Shown in pieces: positions 25,510 through 35,605 of a stretch of 39,954 nt of DNA; the first letter of the stretch is position 1, and each line of letters begins with the position of its first letter. Below the pieces are notes generated by a model, which made no database searches, had not been told where the DNA came from, and worked only from the letters and a program-made list of their open reading frames with translations. The DNA is from Bog-473 sp036502025 (GTDB lineage Bacteria > Actinomycetota > Acidimicrobiia > Acidimicrobiales > RAAP-2): the NCBI GenBank assembly GCA_036502025.1, contig DASXZJ010000036.1, positions 1-39,954 of the forward strand, read 5' to 3'. Both the position numbers and the translations under genes were made by a program.

Positions 25510-28500
25510 CTAAGGGCAGAGCCCCAGCACTGAGTTGGTCAGCAGGTCGATCCCCGGGCCCTCGTTGAGTAGCAGGCCCTGCTTTCCGCCGGCTCCGCAG
25601 CTGATCGATCCCTCGGAGATCTCGTCGAGCCCCAAGGCCGCCCCGACGTTGTAGTCGGCGTAGACGTAGAGCTGGTTCGTCTTCAGGAAGCCGCCCGAGT
25701 TGGTGTCGAACGTGATCGTCACATCGTTGTCATTCTTCTGGTAGTACAGCGCCTTCCCGGCGAGCGTACCGCCAGGGTCGGCGCCCTCGTCGGTGGTGTC
25801 CAGGCCGAACCAAGCGCGGCCGCAGGTGAAAGACAGATGGCAGTTGTCAGTTTTCTGGCCGAACCCGAGCCACAGGGTGTCGAACGCGAGCGCCTGGCCG
25901 GCGGGGATGAACAGGCCGGCCGGACCTCCGCCCTGGTTTGCGCCGGTCTTGTCGCAATCGCTCTTCAGCGCGCTGCCGAAACAGAACTCGCCGCTGAGCG
26001 TCAGCGGCGTGCTTACCACGTTGCCGTTCAGATCGGTCGGGAGGACATGGATGGCGAACAACTGCGGCGGGTTGTCGATGTCGAACAACTTATTGGGACT
26101 GTTGTTGTAATCCTGCTCGTCCGTGTAGACCCACGGCGGGCCACAGTCCTCGACGCCGGTGGAGTAGTCGAGACAGATGCTCAAGTTGGCGGGTACGTTG
26201 CCCACAGCGCCCTGCAAATAGTTGTCCTTGACGAAGCCGTCGAAGTTGATGGTTCCAAGACCGCCGTCGCCGGTCAGGTTGCTGCTCTGGCCGTCGGCGG
26301 CGAATTGCATGGTCATGGTGCCGTCGGTGGCCGTGTCCACGGTCAGCGTGCCCGGCTGGGGCTTCTCGACTGTTCCCGACAGGCCCAGGGGCGAGGTCAG
26401 CGACTGGCTGATGTAGTCGAACGCGAGCGGGGTGCTCGAGTCGAGGTCGTACTTGAGCGTCAGCACACTCGTCGTGTCGTCGTCCAGGAAGTCGAACCCG
26501 CCGACGTTCTTGAGGTCGATGCTGATGCCCTTGGTGGCCGGGTCGTAATAGGCGAGCTGGTCCCCGCTCGGGGCCGGGACGATCGAGTTGGTTGCGTCCG
26601 CGTAGCCCACGTCGACCGGGGTCGCCGGCCCGAGCTGATGGTTGTACACCTGCGCGATCACCTCACCGATGTGATCACCGTAAGTGTTGAGGCTCGTCTC
26701 GCCACTCTTGTCCATGTCCATCGTCATGTGCGCAGGCAGGCAATCAACCTCGGCATGGAAGCTGTCCATCGTCGGGGCGATGTCGCCACCGACGCCGAGG
26801 GCGGCGATCGACGAGAATCCGTCGGCATCGGCGGTGATCTTCCTGATCGGCGCGCTCGACTTGTAATCGACGATCGTGTTTCCGGAGGAGTCAGGCGCCA
26901 TGCTGAAGCTCACTGAGGTCGGCAACTGGTCGATCGCCCCGGTGAACGTGCCGCCATCGGTCTGAGCGTCGAGGCTGATGTCTTGGCCGGGCGTAGTGGT
27001 GTCCGAGCAACTGGTGACGTCCTGGCCCGCGGTGCCGATGGCGCCACTGAGCGCAGTGATCGAGCCCGTGTCGTCCTCGCCGAGAGAGACGTTGTAGCCG
27101 GTCAGCTGATTGATACGGGCGAACGCGTAGTACGCACTGTTGGTGTCGACGTACCAGACGCCCGAGCCCGTGTCGGTTGCTGGAGCATTGTCGGCGGCGG
27201 CAGAGCCGTCGCCGGCGAGCGCCGAGATCGATCCGATCGGGTTGGTCGCGCTGGCCGACGCGTGCGTCGTCGCTGGGGTTGCGAGCCCGCTGTCGCCGTA
27301 ATCGACGGTGATCGTGTCGCTCGACGGGATGCTGTCGATCGTCGCGTCGATCTCGTCAGCGCGGCCGAAGAACGCCCCTTGCGTATTGGTGATGTCGGCC
27401 GCAATCTCGGCAATGCCTGCCGGGGTGCCAGAATTGTCACCCTTGAATGACACGGTCCCGGTGGTGTCCTTGGCGTTCGTGATGGGGTCGACGGTGGTCG
27501 CGAAGCCGATGCCGACCGAGGTGTGCTGGGGCAAGCTCTGCAGACGCCCGGTGATGGCGTACCCCTGCGTGTCGTCCTGGGCGGAGAGGCTCACATAGTC
27601 GAGCGGCTGGCTCAGGCTCAGGTCGCCGCTCAGCGGTTCGGCGGCGTTCAGCGTCAGGGACAACAGGTTCGGCAATCGCACGCCGATGGTCGAGGTGCCG
27701 TCGGCGTAGCCGTGGTAGCTCGCATACGCTCCCGTTCCGCTGACCGCGGCTGGAGCCTCGCGACCGGAGCCGTAACGCGCCTCGACCGAGCCGAGCGCGC
27801 CGCCGGTCGTAGTGACGGTGGTTTGCGACCCCACCTGATCGACCGCCAACCCGGTGGGGACCAGTGACGCGTCGAGTGCAGCGGCCGTGGCCAGCACGCC
27901 GCCTGCGGTGTCGTGGTACTGGGCCGAGAAATCGGTGACGACCGCGTTCGCGACGTACGTCAATTTCGTTTCGCCGCTCGTGGGCTGTGTGTAGTCGACG
28001 CTGACCGACTTTCCGATCTGGTTGGCGACCGCGGTGATCTCCTTGTCGTCGCTCGGGCTGATCAGGCTGAGGGTGCCGCCGAGGCGGGTCGGCGAGGAGG
28101 AGGTGACGGCCACGGCCTGGCTGCTCTGACCGAGCGTGACGTCAGCCGTGATGGTGGCGGGAACGGGCGTGAAGTTCACGTCACCCCGCGCGGTGTTGGT
28201 GGGCGAGTCCGGATTGGATCCGGAGAAGATCTCGCCGATCGTGCCGACTGTCGCAGGTGGCCCGGTGTTCTTCTGGGTCAGGGTGATCTCGTTGCCTGAG
28301 GTCGAGCTGGAGAGCAAATTCACGGTTGCCGACCAGTCAGTGTCAGTGCCGGCGCCCAACCCGTCCTCGCCGGCACCGACGTACGTCAGCGGGGCGGCGG
28401 GGTCGAGGGCGACCGCCTCAATGGACGTCCGCGCCGTCGCCGACAGGGCCAACCGCGAGATGTCGAGCGTGAGCGAAGTGCCGTTGAGCCCCGGGACGAG

Positions 28501-29124
28501 CGTGCCGAGGAAGTCCGGTAGGCCGTCGCCGTTGACATCGATTGGTGTCGGCAACCCGATCAGCGCGCGCGTGATCCGCGTCAACTTGGTCCCGTTCGGT
28601 TCGACGTACACCGTACGGAACGCGTAGTTGAGGATGCCGAGCGCGCACAGGACCGACGCGATCTGGCTCGGCGCCGGCGGGCTGGGGAGCGCCTGTGCGA
28701 TCGGGCAGCCGATCGCTTGGAGCAGGTTTCCCAGGTTCAGCGATTTGAAGACGGCGCTCAGGCTCGGGGCAGTCGTCCCCGGCACGCCGATGAGACCGTT
28801 GACCAGGCCGATGAGGCCAGTGATCAGGCTGTTGGTGCCCACCATCGTGTCCGACACGACATGCGGCGCCGGTGCCGCCGGTGCCAGCGCCGGCGGAGGC
28901 GGAGGCGCCGGTTCGTCGCCCGGGCCATGGCCCGTCGGGCCCAGCGTCTGCGCACCGGCCGGGACAGCGGCCGAGGTGTCCGCTCCCGAGGGAGACCAGA
29001 ACCCCATGGCGGCGACGGGCATCAGGAGGGCGATGACCGCCACCGATTTGATGAGGAACGCCCGCGCCACCACGGGACGGCGCCGCGAGCGCCCCCGGCC
29101 GGCCCTACCAAGGTCACCGCGCAT
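25510..29124 (-). CDS. Large secreted repeat protein of unknown function
   Basis: 1,204 residues. The N-terminus RGRSRRRPVVARAFLIKSV then VAVIALLMPVAAMGF is a long Sec-type signal or anchor, followed by a Pro/Ala linker (72-87). The rest is Thr/Ser/Asp/Gly-rich and beta-like, with few Cys until the last 220 residues. D-V-N-G-D-G-L-P-D (196-204) looks like a calcium-binding loop. A module recurs: LP/IP, about 10 residues, G, V-x-Y, then I..I.A. The clearest copies start near residues 529, 597, 733, 795 and 976. There is no LPxTG, membrane anchor or catalytic motif; the C-terminus ends SVLGLCP. It is probably an exported surface or matrix protein. Monocistronic, between the cyclase (convergent) and era. 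Confidence 0.75.
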   Translation of the reverse strand: MRGDLGRAGRGRSRRRPVVARAFLIKSVAVIALLMPVAAMGFWSPSGADTSAAVPAGAQTLGPTGHGPGDEPAPPPPPALAPAAPAPHVVSDTMVGTNSLITGLIGLVNGLIGVPGTTAPSLSAVFKSLNLGNLLQAIGCPIAQALPSPPAPSQIASVLCALGILNYAFRTVYVEPNGTKLTRITRALIGLPTPIDVNGDGLPDFLGTLVPGLNGTSLTLDISRLALSATARTSIEAVALDPAAPLTYVGAGEDGLGAGTDTDWSATVNLLSSSTSGNEITLTQKNTGPPATVGTIGEIFSGSNPDSPTNTARGDVNFTPVPATITADVTLGQSSQAVAVTSSSPTRLGGTLSLISPSDDKEITAVANQIGKSVSVDYTQPTSGETKLTYVANAVVTDFSAQYHDTAGGVLATAAALDASLVPTGLAVDQVGSQTTVTTTGGALGSVEARYGSGREAPAAVSGTGAYASYHGYADGTSTIGVRLPNLLSLTLNAAEPLSGDLSLSQPLDYVSLSAQDDTQGYAITGRLQSLPQHTSVGIGFATTVDPITNAKDTTGTVSFKGDNSGTPAGIAEIAADITNTQGAFFGRADEIDATIDSIPSSDTITVDYGDSGLATPATTHASASATNPIGSISALAGDGSAAADNAPATDTGSGVWYVDTNSAYYAFARINQLTGYNVSLGEDDTGSITALSGAIGTAGQDVTSCSDTTTPGQDISLDAQTDGGTFTGAIDQLPTSVSFSMAPDSSGNTIVDYKSSAPIRKITADADGFSSIAALGVGGDIAPTMDSFHAEVDCLPAHMTMDMDKSGETSLNTYGDHIGEVIAQVYNHQLGPATPVDVGYADATNSIVPAPSGDQLAYYDPATKGISIDLKNVGGFDFLDDDTTSVLTLKYDLDSSTPLAFDYISQSLTSPLGLSGTVEKPQPGTLTVDTATDGTMTMQFAADGQSSNLTGDGGLGTINFDGFVKDNYLQGAVGNVPANLSICLDYSTGVEDCGPPWVYTDEQDYNNSPNKLFDIDNPPQLFAIHVLPTDLNGNVVSTPLTLSGEFCFGSALKSDCDKTGANQGGGPAGLFIPAGQALAFDTLWLGFGQKTDNCHLSFTCGRAWFGLDTTDEGADPGGTLAGKALYYQKNDNDVTITFDTNSGGFLKTNQLYVYADYNVGAALGLDEISEGSISCGAGGKQGLLLNEGPGIDLLTNSVLGLCP

Positions 29125-29436
29125 CGCCCACCCGCCTTTGTAGCCCCCATCCGCTCGCTTCGGCTCATAATGCTACCCCGGTGTGGAAAGAGTTCAAGGG
29201 GGAATTTTCGGCTTCTTTCGGCTGTCGCGGAGCCCCAGAATGTCCAAGCAAGCGGGCGAAACGCACGACTCCCTACGTCAGCGCGGTTTCCGTGCGATCG
29301 ACGGAATCCTCAGTGCGAAACTGCCCAACCACGGCGGTCACCATCCCGCTCGAGGATGGCCCGCACAACGCCGGTTGGTGGACGGGGCTGCGGAGACTCA
29401 ACTCCAGGGACATTCCTGCATACGGCACTCCAGGCT
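29125..29436. other. Intergenic region between era and the secreted repeat protein
   Basis: 312 bases without a gene. It holds the likely promoter of the secreted protein near its left end. In the remaining 240 bases towards era I see no RNA gene, hairpin terminator or repeat, although era's transcript should end here. Confidence 0.6.
29170..29197 (-). promoter_or_regulatory. Candidate promoter of the secreted repeat protein
   Basis: Minus strand: TTGAAC (29197-29192), 16-base spacer, TAGCAT (29175-29170), giving a leader of about 40 bases to ATG 29124. Reasonable matches to the sigma-70 consensus. Confidence 0.5.
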
Positions 29437-30321
29437 TCAGTACCCGAGACGGTTGAGCATCTCGTCGCGCTCTTGCCAGTGCTTCTCCACCTTGACGTGG
29501 AGGTCGAGGTAGGCCCCTTCGGGCAGTGTCTCCCGTACGGCGATGCCGACCGCCTTGAGGATCTCGCCGCCCTTGCCGATGACGATGCCCTTCTGCGAAT
29601 CGCGCTCGACGATGATCTCGCAGCGGATGTGGGGCCATTCCCACTCCGTGACCTGGCAGGAGATGGAGTGCGGCAGCTCGTCGTGGGTCCGGGCCAGCAG
29701 CTGCTCGCGCACCAGCTCGGCCACCCACAGCGCTTCGGGGGTGTCGGTGACGACGTCGTCGGGGAAGAACGGCGGTCCTTCTTCCAGGGAATCGAGGATG
29801 AAAGCGGTGAGGTCCTCGACCCCCTGGCCGCTACGGGCTGAGACGGGGAAGTAGTCCACCGCCTCGGTGGGGAAGATGGCCTTCACGGCGGCCTCGGCCG
29901 AGACCAGACGTTCGAGGATCTGGTCGCCGGTCGCCTTGTCGATCTTGTTGATGACCACCACGAGTTTCGGGGGCTCGTCACCGCGGCGCACTTCGCGCAG
30001 GGCGTGCTCGAGCACGGTCCGGTCGCCCGGTCCGACCGCGGCGGCGGCGTCGACCAGCACCAGGATCATGTCGACGTCGGTCAGGGAGCCGGTCGCGGTC
30101 TCGTTGAGGCGGGCGCCGAGCGTGCTGCGGGGGCGGTGGAGCCCCGGCGTGTCGACGAAGACAACTTGCGCGTCGGGCCGGTGCAGTATCCCGAGAATGC
30201 GGTGACGCGTCGTGTTGGGACGTGACGAGGTAATGGAGACCTTGGTGCCGACCATCAGGTTGACCAGCGTCGACTTGCCGACGTTGGGCCGGCCCACGAC
30301 GGCGACGAATCCGGAGCGCAC
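29437..30321 (-). CDS. era: GTPase Era
   Basis: 294 residues from GTG 30321, two bases after the preceding gene ends. G1 GRPNVGKST, switch region with SSRPNTTRHRILGI, G3 DTPGLHRP, G4 NKID and G5 SARSG are all present. The C-terminal KH domain carries the RNA-binding GIVIGKGGEILKAVG. Era binds the 3' end of 16S rRNA and helps mature the 30S subunit. Last gene of the long hrcA-to-era operon. Its neighbours phoH and ybeY, also in rRNA processing or RNA metabolism, are the usual partners. Confidence 0.96.
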   Translation of the reverse strand: MRSGFVAVVGRPNVGKSTLVNLMVGTKVSITSSRPNTTRHRILGILHRPDAQVVFVDTPGLHRPRSTLGARLNETATGSLTDVDMILVLVDAAAAVGPGDRTVLEHALREVRRGDEPPKLVVVINKIDKATGDQILERLVSAEAAVKAIFPTEAVDYFPVSARSGQGVEDLTAFILDSLEEGPPFFPDDVVTDTPEALWVAELVREQLLARTHDELPHSISCQVTEWEWPHIRCEIIVERDSQKGIVIGKGGEILKAVGIAVRETLPEGAYLDLHVKVEKHWQERDEMLNRLGY

Positions 30322-30323
30322 CT

Positions 30324-31630
<1,307 letters not shown>

Positions 31631-31634
<4 letters not shown>

Positions 31635-32143
31635 CGCCCCTTCACCCCGGTGCGGTAGTACCGGTTGAGCAGCTGCTGCTCGAGCGCCTCCATGCGCTCG
31701 GCCTCGGCCTCGGCTTCGTGGTCCATGCCCAGGAGGTGCAGCAGCCCGTGCACCACCAGCAGTGCGATCTCTTCGTCCAGCGTGACTCCGTGCTCCTCGG
31801 CATGGCGCGCCGCCACGGCGGGGCAGATCACCACATCGCCGAGCAACATCAGCGCGCCCTCCTCGGGGAGGGCGCCCGGCCCACTGCCACCGAGGTCAGG
31901 CGACCGCCCGGTCGGCCCGGGCTCGTCCTCGATGGGGAACGAAAGGACATCGGTCGGTCCGCTCTTACCCAGGAACTGCTCGTTGAGCGCGGCGATGGCG
32001 TCCTCGTCCACGAACAGGAGGGAGACCTCTGTCTCGCCTTTGACCCCGCGGGCGGTCAGTACCTTCTGGGACAGCTCGGCCCACTGGGCCACCACGATCG
32101 GATGGTCCTGCTGCTCATCGGCTGCAAAGACGTCAATGCTCAC
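31631..32143 (-). CDS. ybeY: Endoribonuclease YbeY (rRNA maturation factor)
   Basis: 170 residues from GTG 32143, which overlaps the phoH stop (GTGA). Upstream in-frame sequence is inside phoH and is Arg/Gly junk. The metal site HGLLHLLGMDH (HxxxHxxGxxH) is intact, and TDVLSFPIEDE is the usual conserved segment. YbeY is a zinc-dependent single-strand RNase that trims 16S rRNA and takes part in 70S quality control. A Gly/Pro-rich insert (GPTGRSPDLGGSGPGALPEEG) between the TDVLSFP strand and the LGDVVI strand is longer than in E. coli. Coupled to phoH and to the CNNM/CBS gene by 4-base overlaps. Confidence 0.95.
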
Positions 32144-33105
32144 TGAGCCGTCCCCGCCCGCCCTTCTGCTACTTCGTAGGCGTCCACGATGTCCGCCACG
32201 ATTTTGTGACGGACCACATCCCGACGGGTCAGGTGCACGAAGGCGATGTCCTCCACCCCCCCGAGGACCGGTTCGAGGCCGATGAGCCCGGAGCGGCCGC
32301 CACCAATGTCGATCTGGGTTACGTCGCCGGTCACCACGCACTTGGAGCCGAACCCGATACGGGTCAGGAACATCTTCATCTGCTCGGGCGTGGTGTTCTG
32401 CGCCTCATCGAGAATGATGAACGAGTTGTTCAGGGTGCGCCCACGCATGAAGGCGAGTGGGGCCACCTCAATGGTGCCGCGGTCGAGCAGGCGCTGCGCC
32501 CCTTCGGGTTCGAGGAGGTCGTACAAGGCGTCGTAGAGCGGGCGCAGGTAGGGGTCGACCTTGGCCATCAGGTCGCCGGGCAGGAAGCCGAGCCGCTCCC
32601 CCGCCTCGACGGCCGGCCGGGTCAGGATGATGCGCGTCACCTGCCGTGACTGGAGCGCGTGGACGGCCTGGGCCACCGCCAGGTACGACTTGCCGGTGCC
32701 CGCTGGTCCGATGCCGAAGGTGATGATGTTCTGGGAAATGGCGTCGACGTAGCGCTTCTGCCCAGCCGTGTTGGGGCGCACCGTCTTGCCCCCCGCCGCC
32801 CGGACCACCTCGGAGCGCAGGACCTCGCTCGGGCGGATGTCGTCGCGCACCATGTCAATGGTGCGGGCCATGATGGAGCGGTCCAGGGTCTGGCCGGACT
32901 GGAGCAGGAGGATGATCTCCTCGAAGAGGCGCACCACCTGATCGGCGTTGGGGCCGTCGACATCGATGCGGTTCCCCTGCACCGAGATCTGCTCGTCCGG
33001 GAAGGCCGCCTCGACCTGGCGCAGGAGCTCGTCTCGAGTCCCGAGCAAGCCGGCCATGAGGTGGTTGCCCGGAACGAGGCATTCGGCGTGGGTAGCGGTG
33101 GTCAT
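32140..33105 (-). CDS. phoH: PhoH family protein (PhoH-like ATPase)
   Basis: 321 residues, ATG start overlapping the HIT-gene stop by four bases. Walker A GPAGTGKSYLA, Walker B FIILDEAQNTTPEQMKMFLTRIG and the sensor VVTGDVTQID are complete. The N-terminal 100 residues form the usual KH-like domain of bacterial PhoH (YbeZ type). YbeZ proteins work with YbeY in rRNA processing, and the genes are adjacent here. The central EAGERLGFLPGDLMAKVDPYLRPLYDAL stretch is nearly invariant in the family. Nothing odd. Confidence 0.96.
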   Translation of the reverse strand: MTTATHAECLVPGNHLMAGLLGTRDELLRQVEAAFPDEQISVQGNRIDVDGPNADQVVRLFEEIILLLQSGQTLDRSIMARTIDMVRDDIRPSEVLRSEVVRAAGGKTVRPNTAGQKRYVDAISQNIITFGIGPAGTGKSYLAVAQAVHALQSRQVTRIILTRPAVEAGERLGFLPGDLMAKVDPYLRPLYDALYDLLEPEGAQRLLDRGTIEVAPLAFMRGRTLNNSFIILDEAQNTTPEQMKMFLTRIGFGSKCVVTGDVTQIDIGGGRSGLIGLEPVLGGVEDIAFVHLTRRDVVRHKIVADIVDAYEVAEGRAGTAQ

Positions 33106-33470
33106 GTGAGTCCGAAATGTCCTTTGAGAGGTTCGCCACCGAGCACGTGGAGGTGCAGATGGGGAACGGAGTTCATGGCGTCGGGGCCGATGTTGAAGAT
33201 CAGGCGGTAGCCGCGTTCAGGAGTGGCCACACCCGCATCCTCGGCCACGGCCCGGGCGGCCATGACCATGTCGGCCAGGACGTCGGCGTCGGCTTTCTCG
33301 ATCACCGACGCGTCGGTGATGTGGCGGCGCGGCACCACCAGCACGTGCACTGGCGCGGCCGGGTGGATGTCCTTGAACGCCACCGTGGTGGGGGTGCTGT
33401 GCACGATCGTCGCCGGCACGTCGCCGGCCACGATGCCGCAGAAGAGGCAACCGGGCATTGCGTCAGTCAT
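33102..33470 (-). CDS. HIT-family nucleotide-binding protein
   Basis: 122 residues. The N-terminal CLFCGIVAG zinc/cysteine segment and the catalytic histidine triad HLHLHVLGG near the C-terminus identify the HINT branch of the HIT superfamily: purine nucleoside phosphoramidases and AMP-lysine hydrolases. The DIHPAAPVHVLVVPRRHI strand segment is typical. ATG overlaps the preceding HTH gene stop (ATGA), and its own stop overlaps phoH. The physiological substrate is unknown, as for most bacterial HINTs. Confidence 0.94.
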   Translation of the reverse strand: MTDAMPGCLFCGIVAGDVPATIVHSTPTTVAFKDIHPAAPVHVLVVPRRHITDASVIEKADADVLADMVMAARAVAEDAGVATPERGYRLIFNIGPDAMNSVPHLHLHVLGGEPLKGHFGLT

Positions 33471-33700
33471 TCGCCGGCGTCACTGCCCTTGAGCGGTGGG
33501 TACAGGTGCTCCAGCTCGCCCGGTGTGATCCGGCACGCCTCGATGTACTGATCGACATCCTCAACCTTGAGTCGGATCACCCGACCGAACTTATAGGCCG
33601 CCAGGTCCCCTTCGTCAATGAACCGGTAGAGGCTGCGCAATGTGATGCCCAGGCGGTCGGCCGCCGCCCTGGTGCCGAGCCACGCCGTCCCGTCCGTCAC
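33467..33700 (-). CDS. Small helix-turn-helix (MerR/excisionase-type) DNA-binding protein
   Basis: 77 residues from GTG 33700, overlapping the rsmE stop by four bases (GTGA). One HTH_17/excisionase-type winged helix fills it: GTRAAADRLGITLRSLYRFIDEGDLAAYKFGRVIRLKVEDVDQYIEACRI, with the AYKFGR turn typical of the wing. A short C-terminal tail ends near LEHLYPPLKG. There is no effector domain, so it likely acts as an architectural or simple regulator. It sits inside the conserved ribosome/heat-shock operon, coupled on both sides (rsmE and HIT), which is unlike phage excisionases. Targets unknown. Confidence 0.85.
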   Translation of the reverse strand: MTDGTAWLGTRAAADRLGITLRSLYRFIDEGDLAAYKFGRVIRLKVEDVDQYIEACRITPGELEHLYPPLKGSDAGE

Positions 33701-34467
33701 GCCGGGCCTGCTCCCACTGGGGCCACCGTACCTGTCCGGAGCGAGACCATGAGCGCTCCGGCGGTCACCGCCGCCGTCTCGGCCCGCAGCACGCTGAGGC
33801 CGAATCCCACGGTGGACAGCCCTCCCTCCAGCTCGGCACTGCTCCACCCGCCCTCGGGCCCGACCGCGACCACCCGCTGGCCAACGGAGGGGCGGGCGCC
33901 GCTCAACTGGGCCAGCACGACCTCCCCGGGGGCGCCCAGCGCGCCGAGGCCGGCGAAACGCACCACCTCGGTCACCTCGGGCAACCACACACGGCGGCAC
34001 TGACCGGCCGCCTCGCGAGCGATCCGGCGCAAGCGCGCCACCGCCGCCACACCACGGGCACCGTCCCAGCGCACGACGCTGCGCTCGCTGATCAGTGGCA
34101 CAATGCGGTCGATCCCCAACTCGGTGAGCTTCTGCACGACCCACTCTGGACGCTCACCCTTGGTGGGCGCGAAGGCCACGGTGAGGAGGGGGGTGGCCGC
34201 CGCCTCGAACTGCACGGTGCCCTCGCCGCCCAGACCGGCCGCCTCTCGCACCGGCTCGAGGGGCGTGCCCTCCCCGGCCCAGGAGCGACGGGCCCAACTC
34301 CCCTTCCCGTCGCTGACGATGACCTCCTCGCCGGCGCGCAGCCGCAGGACGTGGCCCAGGTGGTGGGTGTCGTCATCGGACAGGACGAGATCGTCGGCGT
34401 CGCTGGCAAAGACCTGAGCCGACGCGTCGGCCCGTACGGAGATGGCGGCGTACTCGGCCCTAGCCAA
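33697..34467 (-). CDS. rsmE: 16S rRNA (uracil1498-N3)-methyltransferase RsmE
   Basis: 256 residues from TTG 34467, overlapping the dnaJ stop by eight bases. ATG 34506 (269 residues) is an alternative with a longer overlap; neither has a strong ribosome site. The N-terminal PUA-like part (DDDTHHLGHVLRLRAGEEVIVSDGKGSW) and the C-terminal SPOUT knot (AVGPEGGWSSAELEG, SVLRAETAA) are diagnostic. KLTELGIDRIVPLISERSVV is the conserved middle. The enzyme methylates U1498 of 16S rRNA using SAM. Pairing of rsmE with dnaJ is common in Gram-positives. Confidence 0.93.
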   Translation of the reverse strand: MARAEYAAISVRADASAQVFASDADDLVLSDDDTHHLGHVLRLRAGEEVIVSDGKGSWARRSWAGEGTPLEPVREAAGLGGEGTVQFEAAATPLLTVAFAPTKGERPEWVVQKLTELGIDRIVPLISERSVVRWDGARGVAAVARLRRIAREAAGQCRRVWLPEVTEVVRFAGLGALGAPGEVVLAQLSGARPSVGQRVVAVGPEGGWSSAELEGGLSTVGFGLSVLRAETAAVTAGALMVSLRTGTVAPVGAGPA

Positions 34468-35605
34468 ACGCGGATCGAAGGCGCGAGAAAACGCCGTCTC
34501 CCCCATTGTCGGGAGGCGAGACTGACTCGCCGCGAGAAGCGGCGAAGCGGCGCAACAGCTCGTCCTGTTCCGCACTGAGTTCGACCGGTGTCGAAATCAG
34601 GACGTGCACGTAGAGGTCGCCGCGGCCGCGGCCGCGCAGGTGAGGCACCCCCTCGCCTTTGATCCGCTCGACGTAGCCGTGCTGGGTCCCCTTGGCCACC
34701 ACGAGGCGCTGACTGCCCTCGAGCGTGCCCACCTCGGCCTCGCACCCGAGGGCCGCCTGAGCCAGCCCGACGGAAAGCGTGGTGTGCAGGTTGTCGCCCT
34801 CGCGCTCGAAGCGGGGGTCGGACTTGACGACGAGGTGCACGAAGAGCGATCCGGTCGGGCCGCCCCGTTGGCCGGCCGCACCACGTTCGGCCAGGCGAAG
34901 CGTCGATCCGTTGTCGACGCCGGGCGGGACCTCCACGGTGAAGGTGCTCTCCTCCATCCGCCGTCCTTCGCCGCCGCAGTCCGGGCAGGGGTGGGGAATG
35001 GTCTCGCCCTGCCCCGAGCAGCGTGAGCAGGCCACCGCAGTGACCACCTGGCCCAGCAGCGACTGGCGGACCCGCCGTTGCTCGCCGGCACCGTTGCACT
35101 CGACGCAGGTCACCGGCTCGGTCCCGGGGGCGGTGCCGCGCCCGGCGCAGGCCGCGCACGTTGCGGGCAGACGGACCGAGAGCTCCTTGCGGCAGCCGAA
35201 GGCCGCCTCGGCGAACTCGAGGTCGAGCCGCACCTCGGCGTCGGCACCCGGCGCCGGGCCGCGGCGGCGGTTGCCCGTGCCCCCCTGCATCTGCCCGAAG
35301 AATGCCTCGAAGATGTCGCCGATGCCACCCTCGAAGCCGAAGCCACCGGGGGCACCCGCCTGGCCACCGAAGACGCCGTCGGGCCCGTAGCGGTCGTAGC
35401 GGGCGCGGCGCTCCGGATCGCGCAGCACTTCGTAGGCCACGCTCACCTTCTTGAATTGGGCCTCGGCCACGGCGTCGTTGGGATTGGTGTCGGGGTGCAG
35501 TTCACGTGCCCGCGCCCGGTAGGCCTTCTTGATCTCGTCGTCACCGGCATCGTGGCGCACCCCCAACAACTCGTAGAGGTCGCCCAGGCCGTCACTTGCG
35601 GCCAT
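34460..35605 (-). CDS. dnaJ: Chaperone DnaJ
   Basis: 381 residues from ATG 35605, 14 bases inside the end of hrcA. The J domain starts DLYELLGVRHDAGDDEIKKAYR and has HPD (ELHPDTNP), followed by a Gly/Phe region (GFGFEGGIGDIFEAFFGQ). Four CxxCxGxG zinc repeats are present: CAACAGRG, CVECNGAG, CSRCSGQG, CPDCGGEG. A C-terminal substrate-binding and dimerisation domain completes it. It stimulates DnaK ATPase and delivers unfolded proteins. Under CIRCE/HrcA control with hrcA, it is the HrcA-regulated type of dnaJ; another may exist with dnaK elsewhere. Confidence 0.96.
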   Translation of the reverse strand: MAASDGLGDLYELLGVRHDAGDDEIKKAYRARARELHPDTNPNDAVAEAQFKKVSVAYEVLRDPERRARYDRYGPDGVFGGQAGAPGGFGFEGGIGDIFEAFFGQMQGGTGNRRRGPAPGADAEVRLDLEFAEAAFGCRKELSVRLPATCAACAGRGTAPGTEPVTCVECNGAGEQRRVRQSLLGQVVTAVACSRCSGQGETIPHPCPDCGGEGRRMEESTFTVEVPPGVDNGSTLRLAERGAAGQRGGPTGSLFVHLVVKSDPRFEREGDNLHTTLSVGLAQAALGCEAEVGTLEGSQRLVVAKGTQHGYVERIKGEGVPHLRGRGRGDLYVHVLISTPVELSAEQDELLRRFAASRGESVSPPDNGGDGVFSRLRSAFG

